A DNA stretch of 64,000 bases, from contig JAIORJ010000109.1 of NCBI GenBank assembly GCA_021108185.1, positions 1 through 64,000 on the forward strand. The letters run 5' to 3'. A program made the position numbers and the translations under genes. The DNA is from Methanococcoides sp. (lineage in GTDB: Archaea; Halobacteriota; Methanosarcinia; Methanosarcinales; Methanosarcinaceae). The notes beneath the pieces were generated by a model that saw only the letters and a list, made by a program, of their open reading frames with translations, searched no databases and had not been told where the DNA came from. The number at the start of each line of letters is the position of its first letter. Position 1 is the first letter of the stretch. Shown here piece after piece: positions 18,615 through 27,377 of this stretch.

Positions 18615-19979
18615 ATGAAAAAAATAACATCGATCAATCCTGTATATGGGACGGTTAATGGTGAATTCGAATTTCATTCTCTTGATAAGGTAGACCTTAT
18701 CCTTAAAAGATCGAGCGAAGCATTCCAGTACTGGAGATCTCTGGAGGGTGCTGAAAGGGCTGTGTATCTTGAAAATGTTGCAAAGGTGCTTCGAAACGAT
18801 AAACAGGAATTGGCAGAGACCATCACCATGGAGATGGGGAAGCCTATCAGACAGGCACTTGCAGAAGTTGAGAAATGTGCCAGCATGTTCGACCACTTTG
18901 CTGCTAACATCTGTTCTTTCCTTGAACCTGATATTGTGAGGGAGAGCCCTTCTGCCTTTATCTCATACGATCCAATGGGGGTCGTGCTTGCTATCAAGCC
19001 CTGGAATTTCCCTTTCTGGCAGGTATTGAGTGCTGCTTCACATATTCTTGCAGGCGGGAACACCATGGTGTTAAAACACTCCGGTTATGTTCCCATATGT
19101 GCGCTTAAGATCGAATCAGTTTTCGAGAAAGCCGGATTTCCAGAGGGTGTTTTCCAGACCCTTCTTGTGGATGGGCCTACTGCTTCTTCGTTGATATCGA
19201 GGCCGGAAATTGCAGCTGTCTCCTTTACAGGAGGATTGCCTGCCGGGCAGAAGGTCGCTGAGGTCGCTGGTCGCAACATGAAGAAATGCGTGCTCGAACT
19301 TGGAGGTAGCGATCCTTTCATTGTGCTGGAGGACGCAGATATTGAAAAGGCTGCAAAGGCAGGGGTTGCCGGAAGGTTCCTCAATACCGGACAGACCTGC
19401 ATCTCTTCCAAACGTTTCATCATTGAAAGTTCGGTGGTCGATGAGTTCACTTCTGCATTTGTGGAATACACACGTAAGCTCAAAATAGGCGACCCTCTGG
19501 ACAGGGGCACTGACATTGGTCCTCTCGTACGCGAGGGGCAGGTCTCATTGCTCGAAGGCCAGATCGGGAATGCCGTTTCAATGGGGGCAAAAGTGGAACT
19601 TGAAGGCGGTAGGATCGAGGGTGATGGGTATTACTTCTCTCCTGTGGTGTTGTCCAACGTATCTCTTGATATGCAGGTCATGAAGGAGGAAACGTTCGGT
19701 CCGGTGGCACCGATAATCTCAGTGGGGGATGAGCTGGAAGCTCTGAAGGTTGCTAATGCCACAGAGTTTGGTCTGGGTGCAAGCATCTGGAGCAGCGATA
19801 AGGAGAATGCATCGTTCCTTGCGTCTCAGGTAGAGTCCGGGGTAGTTGGAGTGAATGGTTTTTTCAAACCGGAAGCCGACCTGCCTTTTGGCGGAGTTAA
19901 AAAAAGTGGTATTGGGAGAGAACTCTCTCGATTTGGTTTCTATGAATTTATGAACATCAGGTCCACGGTGTTATTTTAA
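18615..19979 (+). CDS. NAD(P)-dependent aldehyde dehydrogenase, succinate-semialdehyde type
   Basis: The 454-residue enzyme oxidises an aldehyde to the acid. The catalytic Cys262 (NTGQTCISSKR), Glu228 (LELGGSDPF), Asn131 (PWNFPFW) and cofactor Lys154 are all present, so it should be active. Closest in feel to GabD/Sad-type dehydrogenases, but substrate assignment from motifs alone is uncertain. A TATA-like CTTATTTAAAT lies about 30 bp before ATG 18615, giving a nearly leaderless mRNA. The Trm5-like gene follows after 10 bp. Confidence 0.88.
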   Translation: MKKITSINPVYGTVNGEFEFHSLDKVDLILKRSSEAFQYWRSLEGAERAVYLENVAKVLRNDKQELAETITMEMGKPIRQALAEVEKCASMFDHFAANICSFLEPDIVRESPSAFISYDPMGVVLAIKPWNFPFWQVLSAASHILAGGNTMVLKHSGYVPICALKIESVFEKAGFPEGVFQTLLVDGPTASSLISRPEIAAVSFTGGLPAGQKVAEVAGRNMKKCVLELGGSDPFIVLEDADIEKAAKAGVAGRFLNTGQTCISSKRFIIESSVVDEFTSAFVEYTRKLKIGDPLDRGTDIGPLVREGQVSLLEGQIGNAVSMGAKVELEGGRIEGDGYYFSPVVLSNVSLDMQVMKEETFGPVAPIISVGDELEALKVANATEFGLGASIWSSDKENASFLASQVESGVVGVNGFFKPEADLPFGGVKKSGIGRELSRFGFYEFMNIRSTVLF

Positions 19980-19989
19980 TAAACTGCAG

Positions 19990-20802
19990 GTGGATATTCA
20001 TTCAATGAGCATGATGCAAAAAATAGCTGACATTCCTGAAGAGCTCCTTGGGAATGTCCCCAAGCGATTCGATATTGTCGGTGATATTGCGGTTGTTTCT
20101 ATTCCTGCTGAGCTGGAGCTTTACAAATTACAGGTGGCAGAACATATTGCTTCAATGAGGGGGAATATTCGCGGTGTGCTCAATAAGGTCACCAGACTTG
20201 AAGGTGAGCATAGGGTTGCCGGGTTCGAGGTCTTGTTAGGGGGCGAGCCGGTCACCACTCATGAGGAGTTTGGTTTCAGGTATGGGATGGACCTGCGTGA
20301 AGTTTTCTTTAACGGAAGGCTTGCGTTCGAAAGGCAGAGGGTGTCTTCCAAAGTGAGGACAGGTGAAGATGTCATTGTTCCGTTCTGTGGCATTGGTCCT
20401 TTTGCTATACCTGCTGCATCAAAGGGTGCAAAAGTGGTTGCAATTGAAAAGAACCCTCATGCATGTAGGTGGCTTTTTGAGAATGTGCAGTTGAACCAAG
20501 TTGGTGGGAACATTCATCCCATTCTGGGGGATGCATCGGACATTGGCAGTTTTCTTAAGGCTCGGTTCGACCGTGCGATTATCCCCATTCCTTATGGAAT
20601 GGATGGTTTTCTTGAGAAGTTGTTACCTTTTGTGAGAAAGGGTGGGAATGTTCATTTTTATGCTTTTAAGAAACGATCTCAAATAGAGGGATTGTTGGAA
20701 GAGTATTCTGATATGGGTCTTGATGTTGTTGAGCATCGAAGGTGTGGGAATATTGCGCCGAGTATTAGCCGTTGGGCGTTCGACATGGTCAAGGAGTGCT
20801 AA
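19990..20802 (+). CDS. Trm5/TYW2-like tRNA methyltransferase family protein
   Basis: This 270-residue class I SAM enzyme has the Met10/Trm5 N-terminal signature (GEHRVAGFEVLLGGEPVTTH, FGFRYGMDLREVFFNGRL), then the SAM-binding VPFCGIGPFAIPAA and VVAIEKNPHA. Trm5 makes m1G37 in tRNA; TYW2/Taw2 acts in wyosine synthesis. The usual catalytic NLP motif after the DRAII strand reads PIPYG here, and the protein is shorter than typical Trm5, so the exact reaction is uncertain. GTG 19990 and ATG 20005 are both possible starts. Confidence 0.8.
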   Translation: MDIHSMSMMQKIADIPEELLGNVPKRFDIVGDIAVVSIPAELELYKLQVAEHIASMRGNIRGVLNKVTRLEGEHRVAGFEVLLGGEPVTTHEEFGFRYGMDLREVFFNGRLAFERQRVSSKVRTGEDVIVPFCGIGPFAIPAASKGAKVVAIEKNPHACRWLFENVQLNQVGGNIHPILGDASDIGSFLKARFDRAIIPIPYGMDGFLEKLLPFVRKGGNVHFYAFKKRSQIEGLLEEYSDMGLDVVEHRRCGNIAPSISRWAFDMVKEC

Positions 20803-20922
20803 TGTTTCAGAAATATTGTGTGAGTCCATTAATTATCATTTCTTAATGGGATGGGTGTTCGTTCGTGAAGACCTATGAAGTGAAAAAGAGTTAATAAAAT
20901 ATTGTGCATTGGAGTTATTTTT

Positions 20923-22362
20923 ATGACAGAAGATAATGAGGTTCAGATCGCTGATATGAGTATTGTTATAGTTTGTTCTACTGTGGACCCGGCAAGTCAG
21001 AATATAAAAGAGCATTTGCTAAAGCTCAGAGATTGGGTCGAAATGAGTGTTCCAGATGGTATCTTTGATGATCTTTCTGCGGTGTATCGGAGTGGGAATT
21101 TTCATATTGTCGAGGTTACTGGACATCATGTCTATCAGGATGGAATCGACAGGAAGATCAAAGAGGCAGGTTTGCCATGCGATCTTCTCATTTTCGCTTC
21201 CAAACATAAAAGTGCTGATGGCAGGCGGCTTTTGACCGCACACTTTACGGGAAACCCGGGTTCTGCTGATTTTGGTGGGTATCCTGGTGAGCTTTCTAAG
21301 GCTGCTCCGTTCGCGCTCCGCTGCTTGCTTAGGAATATGGCCGAGCTGTCGGAGGGTATCGGGTTCGATGTTTCGATGGAGTCCACTCATCATGGTCCCT
21401 CTGATCTTGATGTTCCTTCGGTCTATGCAGAGATCGGTAGTTCTGGGGTCGAGTGGGTCGATCGGGATGCGGGGGAGGTCGTTGCACGTTCTATCCTTTC
21501 CGTGAGGCAGGGAAGTTGTCCTGTGGCTGTTGGATTTGGGGGTGGGCACTACGCTGCAAGACAATCCGGGATCGTTCTGGGCTCGGATGTTTCGTTCGGT
21601 CATAATTTCCCGAACTATCAGCTTCAATTTGTTGATGGGGATATGTTCAGGAAGGCAGTTGAGAGGTCGGGTGCAGATCTTGTGTATTGTGACAGGAAGG
21701 CGATGTCCTCTGAGGAGAAGAAACGGATAAATGAGATTGCAGATGAATGTGGACTTGAGGTATTGAGGGAAAGTGACATCAAAGAGATGGACGGGGTCTG
21801 CTGGGATGTTTTCAGGATATTTTGGCATAAGGTTCGGGATGAGGGTCTTTCCGGGCGAGTTAAGGTCCCTGCTGGGATGAAAGATAAGTTGAGTGAGAAT
21901 GCTTGCGATATTTTTGAGTTCGATGTGTCTAATGTTGTTACTGTTGTAGTTGACAATGAACTTCTCAAATTGGTAAGGTCTGTTGATGTAGGTGGTGTGA
22001 AAAGGTTGCTTAATATGTCGAATGTTGTCTATTCGGAACGCGATGATGCAACAATATCAAATCATTTCTATACTTTCTGGAATCGTGATGCAGAGAACTT
22101 CCTTACCTTTATTGTAGATGAATGCATTAAAATACTAAAAGGGCGTTATGATTCTGAATGCGTTTTCGAAGAAAATGTGTTGTATGTTTCGGATGAGAGA
22201 TTCAGTCCTGAGCTCGCGCGAAAGTGGGGAGTTCCTTCCGGTCCTATGTTTGGGAAACTGGCAAAAGGTCAGTCCGTTATGATCGAGGGAAACACTATCC
22301 GACCAGAAATGGTCCATGAGAGAACACAGAAGAGTCTTGTGTTAAGGAATGCGATCTTTTGA
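20923..22362 (+). CDS. dtdA: D-aminoacyl-tRNA deacylase, archaeal DTD2 type, with C-terminal extension
   Basis: The enzyme removes D-amino acids mischarged on tRNA. Residues 1-280 have the DTD2/GEK1 fold with LIFASKHKSADGRRLLTAHF, STHHGPSDL and VAVGFGGGHYA. A further 200 residues end in WGVPSGPMFGKLAKGQSVMI, which resembles the GPxFGKLxxG exosite stretch of RNase Z. I start at ATG 20923, 9 bp after GGAG. The gene is preceded by a non-coding stretch of 120 bp and stands alone between the Trm5-like gene and ftsZ. Confidence 0.9.
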   Translation: MTEDNEVQIADMSIVIVCSTVDPASQNIKEHLLKLRDWVEMSVPDGIFDDLSAVYRSGNFHIVEVTGHHVYQDGIDRKIKEAGLPCDLLIFASKHKSADGRRLLTAHFTGNPGSADFGGYPGELSKAAPFALRCLLRNMAELSEGIGFDVSMESTHHGPSDLDVPSVYAEIGSSGVEWVDRDAGEVVARSILSVRQGSCPVAVGFGGGHYAARQSGIVLGSDVSFGHNFPNYQLQFVDGDMFRKAVERSGADLVYCDRKAMSSEEKKRINEIADECGLEVLRESDIKEMDGVCWDVFRIFWHKVRDEGLSGRVKVPAGMKDKLSENACDIFEFDVSNVVTVVVDNELLKLVRSVDVGGVKRLLNMSNVVYSERDDATISNHFYTFWNRDAENFLTFIVDECIKILKGRYDSECVFEENVLYVSDERFSPELARKWGVPSGPMFGKLAKGQSVMIEGNTIRPEMVHERTQKSLVLRNAIF

Positions 22363-22455
22363 ACGATGTAGATAAATATAATACGAATCTCTATATATAT
22401 TACGAATATCAATATTCCATACATTTGATCATGTTGCTATAGTGGAGGATATGTT

Positions 22456-23562
22456 ATGAAATCCATAGTAGAAGAGGCATTAGCTCGATCTGTAGAAGAG
22501 ACGCAAATCCGTTCCGGCGACGTTTCACAATCTGATAATGTTAATGCGGAACTTGAGGCAATGCTGAAGGATCTGCAGACTAACATCAAGGTTGTAGGAT
22601 GTGGCGGAGGGGGTTCGAACAGCGCTCAGCGTATGCAACAGGAAGGCATCAAAGGTGCTGAAGTCGTTGCTGTGAACACGGATGCTCAGCATCTCCTGAA
22701 TGTTACTACCGAAAGGAAGATCCTTATTGGTAAGAAGAAGACAAGGGGTCTTGGTGCAGGTAGTCTGCCTCAGATCGGTGAGGATGCTGCACTTGAGAGC
22801 ATCGATGAGGTGCGTTCGATAGTGGATGGCTCCGATATGGTGTTCATTACTGCAGGCCTTGGTGGCGGTACCGGAACAGGTTCCGCTCCAGTTGTCGCAG
22901 AGGCTGCAAGGGATGCTGGTGCTTTGACGATCGCTGTGGTCACTCTTCCATTCTCCGTAGAGGGGCATGTAAGGCGTGAGAACGCAGAAGCAGGTCTTGA
23001 AAGGCTCAGGGATGTCGCTGATACTGTCATTGTCGTTCCGAACGATAAACTTCTTGAGGTTGTTCCAAGGTTGCCATTGCAGGCAGCGTTCAAGGTTTCC
23101 GATGAGGTTCTGATGAGGGCTGTGAAAGGCATTACAGAGCTTATTACAAAACCAGGTCTTGTGAACCTTGATTTTGCTGATGTAAGGACCGTTATGCAAA
23201 ACGGTGGCGTTGCAATGATAGGTCTTGGTGAGGCTGATGGTGAGAACAAGGCTGTTGAGTCTGTTCAGAAAGCATTAAGGAGTCCTCTTCTTGATGTGGA
23301 CATATCCGGTGCGACATCTGCTCTTGTGAATGTTGTCGGTGGTCCGGATATGACTATTGCAGAGGCTGAGAGCGTTGTTCAGGAAGTATATAGCAGGATC
23401 GATCCGAATGCAAGGTTGATCTGGGGTGCCCAGGTGGACCCTGATCTTGAAAATGCAGTGCGTACTATGCTTGTCGTTACTGGTGTGAGATCCCCACAGA
23501 TCTACGGAAGTGGGAATTCCAAGAACGTGACGCGGAAATACGGGATCGATTTCGTAAAATGA
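22456..23562 (+). CDS. ftsZ: Cell division GTPase FtsZ
   Basis: This tubulin-like GTPase forms the division ring. The 368 residues contain the nucleotide-binding [11 protein letters not shown], the tubulin signature [17 protein letters not shown], and the T7 loop [11 protein letters not shown]. An N-terminal extension of about 45 residues precedes the GTPase core. GGAGGAT lies 5 bp before ATG 22456. Upstream, AT-rich TATA-like blocks at 22369-22403 contain two TACGAAT direct repeats. Archaea of this group usually have a second FtsZ elsewhere. Confidence 0.95.
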   Translation: MKSIVEEALARSVEETQIRSGDVSQSDNVNAELEAMLKDLQTNIKVVGCGGGGSNSAQRMQQEGIKGAEVVAVNTDAQHLLNVTTERKILIGKKKTRGLGAGSLPQIGEDAALESIDEVRSIVDGSDMVFITAGLGGGTGTGSAPVVAEAARDAGALTIAVVTLPFSVEGHVRRENAEAGLERLRDVADTVIVVPNDKLLEVVPRLPLQAAFKVSDEVLMRAVKGITELITKPGLVNLDFADVRTVMQNGGVAMIGLGEADGENKAVESVQKALRSPLLDVDISGATSALVNVVGGPDMTIAEAESVVQEVYSRIDPNARLIWGAQVDPDLENAVRTMLVVTGVRSPQIYGSGNSKNVTRKYGIDFVK

Positions 23563-23737
23563 TCAGGGGATCTATCTCCTTATCTTTTTAATTTGTTCTG
23601 TATGATACGGTGCTGTTCAATCGAAAGGTATTTTATTTAGTACGTTATTTAAACGATACTACAATTTTATAGTCGGATCGATCGTTGGTGAATTGTATCG
23701 TATCAACTCGTACATATCAATAATACTAAAACTGGTT

Positions 23738-23956
23738 GTGAAAAGTTTGGCAGAGAATATGTTAAAATCGGCTAAGATAAACCGCAATGTCGTTCAGGTC
23801 CTCAAGTCATATGTGAGGATACTGAAATTATCCAAGAAGCCTTCCAGAGAGGAATTCCTCATGATCGCTAAGGTCGCTGGTGCCGGAATTCTTGTGATCG
23901 GCCTTGTTGGTTTCCTTATTTATGTGCTGTTGACCGTAGCTCCACAGTGGGTGTAA
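23738..23956 (+). CDS. secE: Preprotein translocase subunit SecE (Sec61 gamma)
   Basis: This small single-span protein completes the SecYE translocon. A conserved amphipathic stretch (YVRILKLSKKPSREEF) is followed by one membrane helix (GAGILVIGLVGFLIYVLL). The start is uncertain: GTG 23738 gives 72 residues, ATG 23759 gives 65, and neither has a clear ribosome site. The stop lies 4 bp before the spt5 start, the order common to archaea. Confidence 0.88.
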   Translation: MKSLAENMLKSAKINRNVVQVLKSYVRILKLSKKPSREEFLMIAKVAGAGILVIGLVGFLIYVLLTVAPQWV

Positions 23957-23960
23957 CTTT

Positions 23961-24425
23961 ATGGGTGAAGATGCCGCTATATTTGTTGTAAAGACAACTG
24001 CAAATCAGGAACGTTCGGTTGCTGCTATGCTGGCTCAGGTTGCAAAGAAGGATAATCTTGATATCAGGTCGATAATTGCTCCTGATGAGCTCAAAGGTTA
24101 TGTACTTCTGGAATCTTCCGATTCCGGAGCCGTGGAACAGGCGATCCAGACAGTTCCTCATGCGAGGACTGTTGTAAAAGGTCAGTCTAGTATAGCGGAG
24201 ATAGCACATTTCCTTACGCCAAAGCCAACCGTTACAGGTATTACAGAAGGTGCTATTGTCGAAGTGACCTCTGGTCCTTTCAAGGGCGAAAAGGCACGTG
24301 TGAAGCGTGTTGATGAAGGCCATGAAGAGATCACTGTGGAACTGTTCGATGCAGTCGTACCAATACCTATAACTATTCGTGGTGATACTGTACGGATACT
24401 TAGGAAAGAGGAAACAAATTCCTGA
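23961..24425 (+). CDS. spt5: Transcription elongation factor Spt5 (NusG family)
   Basis: The 154-residue protein has the NGN domain (residues 1-90, FVVKTTANQERSVAAMLAQV) and a KOW domain (about 95-150, GAIVEVTSGPFKGEKARVKR). It clamps RNA polymerase with Spt4 to raise processivity and couple transcription to ribosomes. It is part of the secE-spt5-L11 block. A perfect hairpin (TGAATAG / CTATTCA, 24427-24443) follows its stop. Confidence 0.95.
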   Translation: MGEDAAIFVVKTTANQERSVAAMLAQVAKKDNLDIRSIIAPDELKGYVLLESSDSGAVEQAIQTVPHARTVVKGQSSIAEIAHFLTPKPTVTGITEGAIVEVTSGPFKGEKARVKRVDEGHEEITVELFDAVVPIPITIRGDTVRILRKEETNS

Positions 24426-24426
24426 G

Positions 24427-24443
24427 TGAATAGATTCTATTCA
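24427..24443 (+). other. Hairpin between spt5 and L11
   Basis: TGAATAG and CTATTCA pair around ATT directly after the spt5 stop. No T-tract follows, so this may be an attenuating or processing hairpin rather than a full terminator. A TATA-like TTTATAAA near 24474-24481 precedes L11. Confidence 0.4.
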
Positions 24444-24502
24444 TAGATCTAATCTATAAACTTATTTAATTAATTTATAAAATTTAAAAAGGTGTTGCTC
24501 GA

Positions 24503-24988
24503 ATGGCAAGTGTAGTAGAAGCATTGGTTCCTGGCGGTAAAGCAAATCCTGGTCCTCCACTGGGCCCTGCGTTAGGACCTCTTGGTGTTAATATTAAAGA
24601 CGTGATCGAAAAGATCAATGAAAAGACAAAAGATTACAATGGGATGCAGGTTCCTGTTAAGGTTATCGTTGCTGACGATAAGAGTGTTGAGATCGAAGTG
24701 GGTACTCCACCAACATCCGCATTGATCCTTAAGGAACTTAACATCGAAAAGGGTTCAGGAGAGTCCGGTACCGTTGTTGTTGGCAATCTTGAGATCGCAC
24801 AGGTCGCAAAGATCGCACGTATGAAGAAAGACGATATTCTTTCCTATTCGCTTAAGGCTGCAATCAAAGAAGTCATGGGGACCTGTGTTCCTATGGGTGT
24901 AACGATTGAAGACCTTGATCCAAGGGAATGCCAGAAAGCTGTTGATGAGGGCAAGTTCGACGAGTCTCTCGCAGCAGAAGCATGGTAA
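24503..24988 (+). CDS. rpl11: Ribosomal protein L11
   Basis: This 161-residue protein of the GTPase centre binds 23S rRNA with the L10/L12 stalk. The conserved N-terminus ([20 protein letters not shown]) and the C-terminal RNA-binding helix ([15 protein letters not shown]) are present. GGTG lies 8 bp before ATG 24503. It is separated from L1 by 250 bp containing a hairpin and a second promoter, so L1-L10-L12 can be made independently. Confidence 0.97.
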   Translation: MASVVEALVPGGKANPGPPLGPALGPLGVNIKDVIEKINEKTKDYNGMQVPVKVIVADDKSVEIEVGTPPTSALILKELNIEKGSGESGTVVVGNLEIAQVAKIARMKKDDILSYSLKAAIKEVMGTCVPMGVTIEDLDPRECQKAVDEGKFDESLAAEAW

Positions 24989-25034
24989 TTAAAGAGATAC
25001 TAGTATCTTTTTAATATCTATATCAAATTCAAAC

Positions 25035-25056
25035 GAGTTGGTCAGTCTTTCTGGCT
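25035..25056 (+). terminator. Hairpin after L11
   Basis: GGTCAG and CTGACC arms pair around a nine-base loop in the L11-L1 gap. TTTTAAA follows at about 25067 and may be the TATA box of the L1 promoter rather than a termination tract. Confidence 0.4.
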
Positions 25057-25089
25057 GACCGACAAGTTTTAAACAGATGCTTTAATATT

Positions 25090-25238
25090 AAAGCTTCGTA
25101 ATTGAGATGAGAATCTCCTTACTTTACCGTAGTAGGCCGGAGCGGCCGCAGAGGCGGGTATGCAATTATTGTATGCCTACCGGATGCAGATGCTATCTGT
25201 GTCAGAACATATGTTCAATAACTACGGGGAGGAATAGA
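25090..25238 (+). promoter_or_regulatory. Structured leader of the L1-L10-L12 mRNA, candidate autoregulatory RNA
   Basis: Four hairpins lie in series: GAGAT/ATCTC with a GAGA tetraloop (25104-25117), GGCCG/CGGCC (25135-25147), a nine-pair stem with a TTA loop (25157-25177), and CAGAT/ATCTG (25187-25199). Immediately after comes GGGGAGG, the ribosome site of L1. Archaeal L1 is known to repress its own mRNA by binding a mimic of its 23S rRNA site, so this leader is the natural candidate. The exact L1 motif was not confirmed. Confidence 0.55.
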
Positions 25239-25880
25239 ATGGTAGAAGAAACTACTTTAGATCTAGTAAAACAGTTAATTGAAGGTTCCCCGGAACGTAA
25301 GTTTTCCGAGAGCTTGGATCTTGCAATTAACTTAAAGAATCTCGATATGAGTCAGCCTAAGAATCGTGTGGATGAGGAGATAATCCTTCCTAACGGCCTT
25401 GGTAAGACCATGAAGATCGCTGTTTTTGCAAAGGGTGAGGTTGGACTCAACGCAAAGGATGCTGGCTGTGACTATGTCCTTACGGAAGAGGATATCAAGG
25501 AGCTCGGCGAGGATAAATCAAAGGCAAGAAGTCTCGCAAACGAGTGTGATTTCTTTATCGCAGAAGTCCAGTATATGGCTCAGATCGGTAAAGCCCTTGG
25601 TGCTATTCTTGGTCCTCGCGGAAAGATGCCTGTACCATTGACCCCTGACAGGAACGTTGCTGATCTTATCAACAGCACAAAGAACTCAATACGTGCCCGA
25701 TCAAAGGATAAATTGACCTTCCACGTGTCAGTTGGTCGCAGGGATATGGCTGTCGAGAAACTTGCAGAGAACATCGAAACAGTTCTTGTTAGAGTTGAAC
25801 ATTCTCTTGAGAAAGGTAAACACAACCTTAAATCAGTCTATGTTACAACTACTATGGGTAATTCTGTGAGGTTGGTATAA
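25239..25880 (+). CDS. rpl1: Ribosomal protein L1
   Basis: This 213-residue protein forms the L1 stalk and is a classical translational repressor of its own operon. The conserved GAILGPRGKMPVPLTPDRNV loop and the C-terminal TTTMGNSVRL are present. ATG 25239 follows GGGGAGGAA, the strongest ribosome site in the region. In-frame codons upstream fall inside the structured leader and are not coding. The stop shares one base with the L10 start. Confidence 0.96.
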   Translation: MVEETTLDLVKQLIEGSPERKFSESLDLAINLKNLDMSQPKNRVDEEIILPNGLGKTMKIAVFAKGEVGLNAKDAGCDYVLTEEDIKELGEDKSKARSLANECDFFIAEVQYMAQIGKALGAILGPRGKMPVPLTPDRNVADLINSTKNSIRARSKDKLTFHVSVGRRDMAVEKLAENIETVLVRVEHSLEKGKHNLKSVYVTTTMGNSVRLV

Positions 25881-26896
25881 TGGGAGAACTTCACCACAGT
25901 GAACACATTCCTCAATGGAAGAAAGATGAGATCGAGGAAATTAAGAGCCTCATTGAATCATATCCATTATTTGGTGTTATTGGTATTGAAGGAATTCCTG
26001 CAAAGCAACTTCAGTCAATGAGAAGGGACCTAAAGGACTTTGCAGTCCTTAAAGTTTGCAGAAACACTCTAACAAGAAGGGCACTTGACCAGTCATCTGA
26101 TGATGTCAAGAAGATGGATGATTATGTTGATGTGCAGACCGCACTCATATTCACAAAACAGAACCCTTTCAAACTCTACAAGTTGCTTGAGAAAAGTAAG
26201 ACTCCTTCCCCTATTAAAGCGGGAATGGTAGCTACTAGCGACATTATTGTAGAGGCAGGCCCAACAAGCTTCCCACCAGGTCCTATACTTGGTGACATGC
26301 AGGGTGCAGGTATTCCTGCATCGATTGATGGCGGAAAGGTTGTCATCAAGGAAACAAAGGCTGTTGCAAAGGCCGGCGAGGTTGTATCTCAGAAACTTGC
26401 AGCTATGCTGACAAGGTTGGAGATCTATCCACTTGAAGTCGGTCTTGATCTTAGGGCAGTTCTGGAAGAAGGTTCTATCTTCACTCCTGATGTACTTGCT
26501 ATCGATGAGGAACAGGTATTCTCCAACTTCGTACAAGCAGCTCAGCAGGCATTCAATATGTCTGTCAATGCAGCATATCCAACTGCTATGAACATCAACA
26601 CATTGCTTGCTAAGGCGGCATCCGATTCAAGGAACGTTGCAGTCAATGCTATCGTTTACGAGCCAGGAATCATGGATATTCTGCTTGGTAAGGCATACAG
26701 CAAGATGATGGCGATCGCTTCAGCAGCATCCTCCAATGATGATGCTCTTGACGATGAGCTAAAGGAAGCACTCGGTGCAGCAAGTTCTGCTGCAGCTGGA
26801 GCAGCAGTCGAGGAAGTTGTTGAAGAGCAGGAAGAAGTCAAAGAAGAAGAAGAGGAAAGCGACATGGCGTCCGGTCTTGGAGCACTCTTTGGATAA
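25880..26896 (+). CDS. rplP0: Ribosomal protein L10 (P0), acidic stalk base
   Basis: The 338-residue protein binds 23S rRNA through its N-terminal half and carries the L12 dimers on C-terminal helices. The archaeal insertion and the acidic tail (EEQEEVKEEEEESDMASGLG) are present. The tail ends ASGLGALFG, matching the end of L12. It overlaps L1 by one base and is 44 bp before L12. Confidence 0.97.
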   Translation: MGELHHSEHIPQWKKDEIEEIKSLIESYPLFGVIGIEGIPAKQLQSMRRDLKDFAVLKVCRNTLTRRALDQSSDDVKKMDDYVDVQTALIFTKQNPFKLYKLLEKSKTPSPIKAGMVATSDIIVEAGPTSFPPGPILGDMQGAGIPASIDGGKVVIKETKAVAKAGEVVSQKLAAMLTRLEIYPLEVGLDLRAVLEEGSIFTPDVLAIDEEQVFSNFVQAAQQAFNMSVNAAYPTAMNINTLLAKAASDSRNVAVNAIVYEPGIMDILLGKAYSKMMAIASAASSNDDALDDELKEALGAASSAAAGAAVEEVVEEQEEVKEEEEESDMASGLGALFG

Positions 26897-26940
26897 ACTA
26901 ACTATTAAATATAATATTAATAACTAAAAGGTGAATTACA

Positions 26941-27237
26941 ATGGAATACATATACGCAGCACTATTATTGCACAACGCAGGTAAAGACATCACTGAAGAA
27001 TCCGTCTCCGCAGTACTCTCTGCAGCAGGCACAGAAGTAAACGAATCACGCGCAAGGGCACTTGTTGCAGCACTCGAAGATGTAGATATCGAGGAAGCAA
27101 TGGCAACCGCAGCATTCGCACCAGCAGCAGCAGCAGCAGCAGCTCCAGTAGCAGCAGCAGCAGTTGAGGAAGCACCTGTAGAGGAAGAAGCTGAAGAAGA
27201 GAGCGGCATGGCTGGTCTCGGCGCACTCTTTGGCTAA
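26941..27237 (+). CDS. rpl12: Ribosomal protein L12 (P1)
   Basis: This 98-residue acidic stalk protein recruits translation factors. The N-terminal dimerisation domain ([20 protein letters not shown]) is followed by an Ala-rich hinge and the tail MAGLGALFG shared with L10. The GAGGTG-like AAAGGTG precedes the ATG. A strong terminator follows. Confidence 0.97.
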   Translation: MEYIYAALLLHNAGKDITEESVSAVLSAAGTEVNESRARALVAALEDVDIEEAMATAAFAPAAAAAAAPVAAAAVEEAPVEEEAEEESGMAGLGALFG

Positions 27238-27251
27238 GCTATTTTTAAACC

Positions 27252-27287
27252 GATACTCGCATCATGCGAGTATCAATTCTTTTTTTT
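27252..27287 (+). terminator. Terminator of the ribosomal stalk operon
   Basis: A perfect stem with arms GATACTCGCAT and ATGCGAGTATC and a single-base loop is followed by a T-run, the clearest terminator in the window. Confidence 0.8.
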
Positions 27288-27377
27288 AATATAATTTCAA
27301 TCTGTGCTACTTTCATTTGGTTCTAAAAAAGTGTCTGAGATTAATCTCTGACAATTTGAAAGCTCAACTTATATTCG

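Noticed and set aside
25107-25238. N-terminal extension of L1
   Set aside because: The frame is open, but it lies in a strongly structured leader and a perfect ribosome site precedes ATG 25239, which gives the normal L1 N-terminus.
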